From NCBI GenBank assembly GCA_003427395.1, contig BFEA01000220.1, positions 2,280,253-2,300,661 on the forward strand: a DNA stretch of 20,409 nucleotides. The letters are read 5' to 3'. Source of the DNA: Chara braunii. Lineage: Eukaryota > Streptophyta > Charophyceae > Charales > Characeae. The notes beneath the pieces are model-generated. The model worked only from the letters and a program-made list of their open reading frames with translations, made no database searches and was not told where the DNA came from. Shown one piece after another: positions 15,870 to 20,409 of this stretch. Positions within the stretch are counted from its first letter, which is position 1, and the number at the start of each line of letters is the position of its first letter. A program made the translations under genes and the position numbers.

Positions 15870-15915
15870 GCTGTGTTAGTCACATGTTCGAATACAAGTA
15901 CATGGCATACCCGAT
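15870..15915 (+). repeat. GTTCGAATAC-containing repeat, copy 2
   Basis: CATGTTCGAATACAAGTACA is identical to the sequence near 14245; the flanks differ. Only the core is shared. Confidence 0.4.
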
Positions 15916-16085
15916 TTCAGTCAGATACCTTCCAATGCCTTTCTTTTGTTTTGTTCCCCCCCCCCCTTCCTCCGATGCTGCGGCTGGGATGGGCTGTGCG
16001 GTTCTTTGCTGGGACCCTGCGTTCGCTGCCCCCTCATGCTCCCCACCGCATGTGCGGCGGGCATCCCCTTGTTCTTTTAAAATCT

Positions 16086-16208
16086 CAGTTGGTACACCCA
16101 ATGAACTGTTGAAATACAGACCCGAATTTGAATCCAGATGTAATCAGATGAGCAGAATAAAATCATTCTGAATTGCCTGGGGCCAGTCAGTTCAACAATG
16201 ATATCTAG
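16086..16208 (+). mobile_element. SINE1, copy 4, 5'-truncated
   Basis: It begins inside the head (GTTGGTACACCCAATGAACT), keeps a B-box-like ATTTGAATCC and the body GAATTGCCTGGGGCCAGTCA, and runs directly into an HP hairpin repeat. The A-box is missing, as expected of a 5'-truncated retroposon. Confidence 0.75.
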
Positions 16209-16260
16209 GGCCCTGGTGGGGAGCTGATGCCCTCTGCTGGGCCCAGGTCCAGTGCCTATC
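16209..16260 (+). repeat. Hairpin repeat HP, variant copy
   Basis: GGTGGGGAGCTGATGCCCTC leads into GCTGGGCCCAGGTCCAGT (16236-16253) and GCCTATCTATC, the same variant as the last unit of the array (6701-6735). A further partial leader, CCATTGGTGGGGAGCTGATC, is at 16320-16339. Confidence 0.7.
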
Positions 16261-16498
16261 TATCGCCTTTTCTTGAATAAGAGGATCAGGGGAAAATTAA
16301 TAAAATCAGATTCTCCGTTCCATTGGTGGGGAGCTGATCTTATGGCCCGCGAAAGACAAACTGTTAACTGACCCCCCCCAGCCCCAAATCCCACCGTTTT
16401 TCAGGCCAATTTATAAGAAAACCACAAACTATTTGTGACCCGGAGTCCTTTAAAGTTTAAAATCTCCGTTTAGGGGCCAATGAAATTCTCCTCTGCCC

Positions 16499-16527
<29 letters not shown>
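16261..16527. other. Anonymous sequence ending in a 29-A run
   Basis: No gene. CCTTTAAAGTTTAAAATCTC (16449-16468) is vaguely like the U6-linked body. An A tract fills about 16499-16527. Confidence 0.35.
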
Positions 16528-16529
<2 letters not shown>

Positions 16530-16699
16530 AAAACCACCTTTTCTGCGAACTGTTACCTGAGGATCATTGCCCTCATGTCTTCTGTGCCAGGAATTGAGGA
16601 CCAAGATGGAATCCAAAGTAAAGTTAGTAAACGCCTTCCAAGGGGAGAAGAAAGTGGGAGAAGTGTAAGGGGGAGAACAAAGCGGACATTGCAGCACAT

Positions 16700-16845
16700 C
16701 TTTTTTGAAAAGGGTGATGGCCTTGAGGTATCGTCATGAAACTGACCGGCCCCAAGTAATTCAGATTCAAACTCAGGTCTGTGTTTCGACTTTCGACAGC
16801 TCTTGGGTGTACTAACTGACTCAAGAAAAACTGAGCTAGGCCCGT
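16700..16845 (-). mobile_element. SINE1, copy 5, with internal deletion
   Basis: On the minus strand: A-box region CTAGCTCAGT, B-box-like GAGTTTGAATC, body GGGGCCGGTCAGTTTCATGA and tail CAAGGCCATCACCCTTTTCA then A6. The body segment GGAACTTGATGAGTAAAACC of other copies is absent, and about 20 bp are inserted after the A-box. Confidence 0.75.
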
Positions 16846-16972
16846 TGGTACGTCAGAGTACATCAGTCGACCCTCGAGATTTGTTCGGTGGCTTCTGTAA
16901 CAGGGGAGTCAAAGTGTAAGAAGGTGTGGCCACGTCAGAAAACTCTGACAGTGAAGAAACTGTGCAGTGGGA

Positions 16973-19783
16973 ATGGCGAGCCACTCAGATGTGCAGTCGG
17001 TGCTTACTGAGGAGGAGACAAGGGACGGTGGAGGTACAAGCTCTGATATGGAGGACGGAACTAACAGTTCTGCGAAACCTTGTCGAAAGGAAGGTGAAGA
17101 TTCCGAAGCTGCGGGAACGACCTGGATAGAAGCAGTCAGAGGTGAAGAGGACACATCACGGACATATGATGTTTCCGCGAGGGGATATAATGACGACGAT
17201 GATGACGATGATGAACATGGTACGTTGTCAAGCAATCCATCATTTTGTCTCAGCGAGTCGGGCAAGGGTAGTGAACTGCCTCCTCCGCCACGTACGGGTA
17301 CCCAAGATAGTGCCGGTGAATCGGTTGATTCCTCTCATTGTGTTCTGATTGACCAAGGGTGGTTGGATCTTGGCCTGGATGATGCTCTACTTCTGCGAGC
17401 ACCTGTGAATATTAGCAGACTCAAGGAGATTGCAGATTCGAGTGAGAGTCCGTTTTGGCCCCAAACTCCACCTGCAACTGATCCACAGACTGAAGGGCTT
17501 TTGGGTAGGGATCCCTGTCAACAATTGGAAGTTGAACATCAACGAGGAAAGGTAAAGCTGGCGGAGGACGAAGAGGAGGAGGAGGAGGGTGGGGAGGAGC
17601 TTATTGGAACCGAGTCAAGGAAGAGAGCAGTCGATGCCAGAGAAGCGGTGAGACATCTTCTGCAACTTAGACCCTCTCCATCGTCTTATGATGATGGAAA
17701 CGATGGTGATGATGATAAGGATAGTGATGGTGACGGTGTTAGAATTACTGACCGCATTGGTCAGTCGGGCATGGATACTTCTAATAGGTCTCAGGACTCC
17801 GCCGATGTCACCAGGAGAGCAACGCAGCTTAACTTGCCATCTGACACTTTCTCACTCCAGGACGTCAGAACGGATCGTCTTTCTATCCCTGACATGCCTG
17901 TTGATCATGTCAGACTGACAGACAACCGAGAAAAGGCGGAGCAGTTAGTCAAGCAGGGCAGAGGCACCAAGCACAGCATTCCCAGACTGAACTTGGATGG
18001 TCTCCTCATGTCTATTGGTCGTCGGGCCCAGCAAGGAACCACCACTCGAGAGCAAGTGACACTAAGAGGGGGAGCTTCCCGTGTACGCGTGCGTGTGCGT
18101 GGGGCGCTGCGTGCATCTGGCAGGATGGACTGTAGAACTGGCAGATTGAAAGGGAGGCCCCAGTCAAGTAGTGGTGGGGACCACAACACCAGTGCTGCCA
18201 GGAGGGAAGTTGCCCCCCCAGCGCGTGTGCCTAGGGCCAGGGAGGCCAGGATGCCAAACGTGGAAGGAAGAGCTGTATCTCTCTCACTGATTGGTGACTA
18301 CAATCCGAAGGCCAGGGATATGGAGGAGCAAAAGGGAATGTATAAGGATGGAGATAATCCCAGGTCAGTAGTTGAGGAGGTACTAGAACACATGGCAACA
18401 GCAGCCGAGAAATATGCCGAGAGGGGGAGAAGAGGGAGTCAGCCCCCAGTGCGTGATGATGACTGCGAAGGAGTTCTGCCCATTCGATGTGGAGGGGACG
18501 TCGATGAAATCTTCCCGTCAAAAAAAAAAGTTACCGAAGGAGATTTTTTGTCACCTACACAGGTGGTACATGTGCGAACGTCTGAAGGCCCGAAATATGA
18601 TCAGGATCTTGTGAGGGTGAAAGCCTCTTTAGGTTCGGCTCAGGAGCTGGTCCACACTGTTTCCACTCCCGGTCAACTTCCAGTTGGTAGTATGTGCCAG
18701 CATGAGAATAAGGATGAGGATAAGTACAAAAATGAGGATGTTTATGACAGCACGAATGTTGTGCGCTTAACAGTTGACGAGGCCATCTCAGACTTAGCGC
18801 AAGAAATCGGAAAGAGTAACCGCGAGAGCCAAGTCTCGCTGCATGACCGACGCAGCTCGATTCTGCCTGTTCGCGGTGGAGGAAGACGGGGCACTTTGTC
18901 AAAAAAGAGACGCATGGAAAGGGACCCGTCCTCACCCCGAGGGCGTCCTTGGATGTCTGGTTCCAGCGGGATTCGAACTCCGGCCCGGAGTCTCTCGGGT
19001 TCTGTCGACGACCTTGTGAAAAAGTACCCAGCACAAGTTCAGAGGCCATTGAGGCAGTTGACAGACATGCGTGGAGGTTATGCGAAAAGCTTGGATCGTC
19101 CAGTTAAGGCATATCATGATGGAAATGAGGCAGAAATGCCATCCAAATGGTATGATCTGGAGGATTCCTCCATGGGGCAAGACTTTCTCATATCGGCGGC
19201 AGCATCTGGGGCGAAAATACCGGCCATGGAGTTTACTTCCCCGTTGATGAGAGATCACACTGGCATAAGTATCTCCTCTACTATCATCGGAAAAGACGCC
19301 AAGGTATCGGATCAAGTTTCTGGAATTCAAGAGAACCGGAAATATCAAATGAGAGATGCAGACTTCATCGTGTCACAAAGGCAACCAAGAAGCGACCTGC
19401 AACTGTCCGACTCTCGTGCTCTGGAGTCGATTCCCCAAGCAACCATCACTGAGTATACCCAGACCTTGAAGGACAGCAAGAGCTCTGATCACACCGTAAG
19501 TGCGTCTCTGGCGGCGCGGGATATTGGGAATCAGCAAGGTAGTCTTGATGCCGATGTTGATGAGAATCGACGACTTGGAAAAGGTCCCTTCTTGAATGTG
19601 AAAGAAGCTCAGCGACCTGTGAGAGAAGGTGTTCTTAGACCTGTTGCAGATGTGACTGGGAACCGGATATTTTATGACAGTGGAGAAATGGCCCGTGAAG
19701 GAAATGACCAGGTATGGCCCGTTGTAAACTGTTTCTGTGGCATGTATCTGCAAAGACCCTTCACTGCTCATACAGGCCTATAG
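16973..19783 (+). CDS. Unrecognised acidic protein, probable first coding exon
   Basis: A 936-codon open frame, far longer than any other here, and the only credible host gene. The first ATG (16973) follows an in-frame TGA at 16952, so the N-terminus is inside this exon. No conserved domain is recognised. Seen: Asp runs (residues about 72-80 and 239-254), a Glu run (about 198-208), an Arg/Gly-rich stretch (about 368-395), a Lys/Arg cluster KKRRMERDPSSPRGR (about 642-656) that could be a nuclear signal, and otherwise Ser/Asp/Arg-rich sequence typical of disorder. GACCAG followed by GTATGG at 19706-19717 is a good splice donor in phase 0. I expect coding to continue in a later exon and the last 23 residues before the stop at 19781 to be read-through into the intron. 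TCTGTAACAG ending at 16903 could be an acceptor for a 5' UTR exon. Confidence 0.65.
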   Translation: MASHSDVQSVLTEEETRDGGGTSSDMEDGTNSSAKPCRKEGEDSEAAGTTWIEAVRGEEDTSRTYDVSARGYNDDDDDDDEHGTLSSNPSFCLSESGKGSELPPPPRTGTQDSAGESVDSSHCVLIDQGWLDLGLDDALLLRAPVNISRLKEIADSSESPFWPQTPPATDPQTEGLLGRDPCQQLEVEHQRGKVKLAEDEEEEEEGGEELIGTESRKRAVDAREAVRHLLQLRPSPSSYDDGNDGDDDKDSDGDGVRITDRIGQSGMDTSNRSQDSADVTRRATQLNLPSDTFSLQDVRTDRLSIPDMPVDHVRLTDNREKAEQLVKQGRGTKHSIPRLNLDGLLMSIGRRAQQGTTTREQVTLRGGASRVRVRVRGALRASGRMDCRTGRLKGRPQSSSGGDHNTSAARREVAPPARVPRAREARMPNVEGRAVSLSLIGDYNPKARDMEEQKGMYKDGDNPRSVVEEVLEHMATAAEKYAERGRRGSQPPVRDDDCEGVLPIRCGGDVDEIFPSKKKVTEGDFLSPTQVVHVRTSEGPKYDQDLVRVKASLGSAQELVHTVSTPGQLPVGSMCQHENKDEDKYKNEDVYDSTNVVRLTVDEAISDLAQEIGKSNRESQVSLHDRRSSILPVRGGGRRGTLSKKRRMERDPSSPRGRPWMSGSSGIRTPARSLSGSVDDLVKKYPAQVQRPLRQLTDMRGGYAKSLDRPVKAYHDGNEAEMPSKWYDLEDSSMGQDFLISAAASGAKIPAMEFTSPLMRDHTGISISSTIIGKDAKVSDQVSGIQENRKYQMRDADFIVSQRQPRSDLQLSDSRALESIPQATITEYTQTLKDSKSSDHTVSASLAARDIGNQQGSLDADVDENRRLGKGPFLNVKEAQRPVREGVLRPVADVTGNRIFYDSGEMAREGNDQVWPVVNCFCGMYLQRPFTAHTGL

Positions 19784-19909
19784 CACCTCAATACATAGCA
19801 CAGCATTCATGCAACTCACAGTGATGAAGCTTGAGGATAGACAAAGAAAAGAGATGCTTTAAAGTAGAAGAATGAAATCCTTCCCTACACTACTAAAATC
19901 ACTAGCATC
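19784..19909 (+). other. Presumed intron start, no feature
   Basis: AT-rich and without long open frames, as expected downstream of the proposed donor at 19712. Confidence 0.4.
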
Positions 19910-20121
19910 ACAAATCTGAAATCTGGGCCGTCGCGGTCCTACCGGCCCACAGCCCGGATCGTCAGAAGATTATAACAAATCTAAAATCTGGGCCATCGCA
20001 GTCCTACCGGAGTGACGGCCCAGATCGTCTATATAATGTAACAAATCTGCGATCTGGGCCGTCGGGTCCTACCGGACCGACGGCCTGGATCGACGCGGTC
20101 CTAAGATCATAAGACCGCGTC
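19910..20121 (+). repeat. Tandem array of hairpin units (period 65-66 bp)
   Basis: Three units start with ACAAATCT at 19910, 19975 and 20041. Each has an inverted repeat: ATCTGGGCC(G/A)TC, loop containing GTCCTACCGG, then GACGGCC(C/T)(A/G)GAT. In unit 3 the arms 20051-20069 and 20074-20091 pair along their length with two G-T wobbles and one bulge. A fourth, different hairpin GACGCGGTC/GACCGCGTC (20092-20100, 20113-20121) closes the array. Confidence 0.8.
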
Positions 20122-20326
20122 CAAGTGCAGGCCGTCGGTACAGTAGGGCCCAAAACCCCAGATCCCACTGCAGCTTTCCCAGTTTCAACGGGTTAAGTTC
20201 GAAATGTGGCGCGACGCTGTTTTCCCGTTTAAAGTCTTGCAGGCCAATGGCGTCTGCTGTCGTTTAGTGCAGTGGGTGCAGCGCCGTTGTTCTGTTTCGA
20301 AAGCGCCCGCCGTCGTTGTCCTGAAG

Positions 20327-20328
<2 letters not shown>

Positions 20329-20409
<81 letters not shown>
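20329..20409 (+). repeat. (CT)n microsatellite at the window end
   Basis: At least 81 nt of uninterrupted CT, cut by the window boundary. Confidence 0.95.

Noticed and set aside
18958-18990. B-box-like GAGTTCGAATCC on the minus strand inside the host exon
   Set aside because: The flanking bases do not form a T-stem and there is no A-box or repeat partner, so chance or an ancient exapted piece is more likely than a tRNA or SINE.
18555-19049. Antisense open frame within the host exon
   Set aside because: Opposite-strand shadow of the 936-codon frame, with no motif of its own.
19910-20121. CRISPR-like array
   Set aside because: The units are whole 65-66 bp hairpin repeats without unique spacers, and the context is eukaryotic.

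Overview
This is a repeat-dominated stretch of a eukaryotic nuclear genome. The U6 snRNA-like pieces have the plant-type 3' half (CATAAATCGAGAAATGGTCC), and the organelle-like fragments (tRNA-Cys, a piece of mitochondrial nad4L) also match plant mitochondria. I therefore infer a streptophyte; a large-genome charophyte alga is plausible but unproven. Only one stretch looks like a host gene: a long open exon on the + strand at the right end (16973 to about 19711), encoding an acidic, probably nuclear, unrecognised protein.

Layout. 1-1690: microsatellites, a MITE fragment and anonymous sequence. 1694-1798: a 105-bp Stowaway-like MITE with TA duplications. 1943-2056: first copy of a dispersed repeat carrying a 19-nt hairpin. 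2373-2654: poly-G and GT tracts. 2886-3310: two minus-strand copies of a tRNA-derived SINE-like repeat. 3484-3850: a 122-bp tandem duplication running into CT-rich simple sequence. 4209-5379: a 74-A run and copies of a second tRNA-derived SINE (SINE1). 5520-6745: more hairpin repeats, including a tandem array at 6476-6745, plus GC-rich/A-rich direct repeats. 6880-10930: a decayed, 5'-truncated L1-clade LINE on the minus strand (endonuclease end, RT, C-terminal zinc-knuckle region). 11023-11570: a tRNA-like SINE head with a perfect acceptor stem, and a polyadenylated-looking insert. 11845-13345: three U6-like segments and a shared A-rich/CCCCTTT body, two arranged as inverted copies around mitochondrial trnC and nad4L fragments. 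13650-14740: a cluster of foldback MITEs, one with a perfect 35-bp terminal inverted repeat. 15561-16845: three more SINE1 copies, one split by a MITE so that the empty target site can be reconstructed. 16973-19783: the host exon. 19910-20121: a tandem array of hairpin units in the presumed intron. 20329-20409: a CT microsatellite cut by the window end.

There is no operon-like cooperation between genes here. The interest lies in how the mobile and structural elements relate: an L1-type machinery that could mobilise SINEs and U6 RNA in trans, nested insertions that give a relative chronology, and small dispersed hairpin repeats, one of which shows apparent compensatory base changes. All family assignments are from reading the sequence; no search or folding was run.
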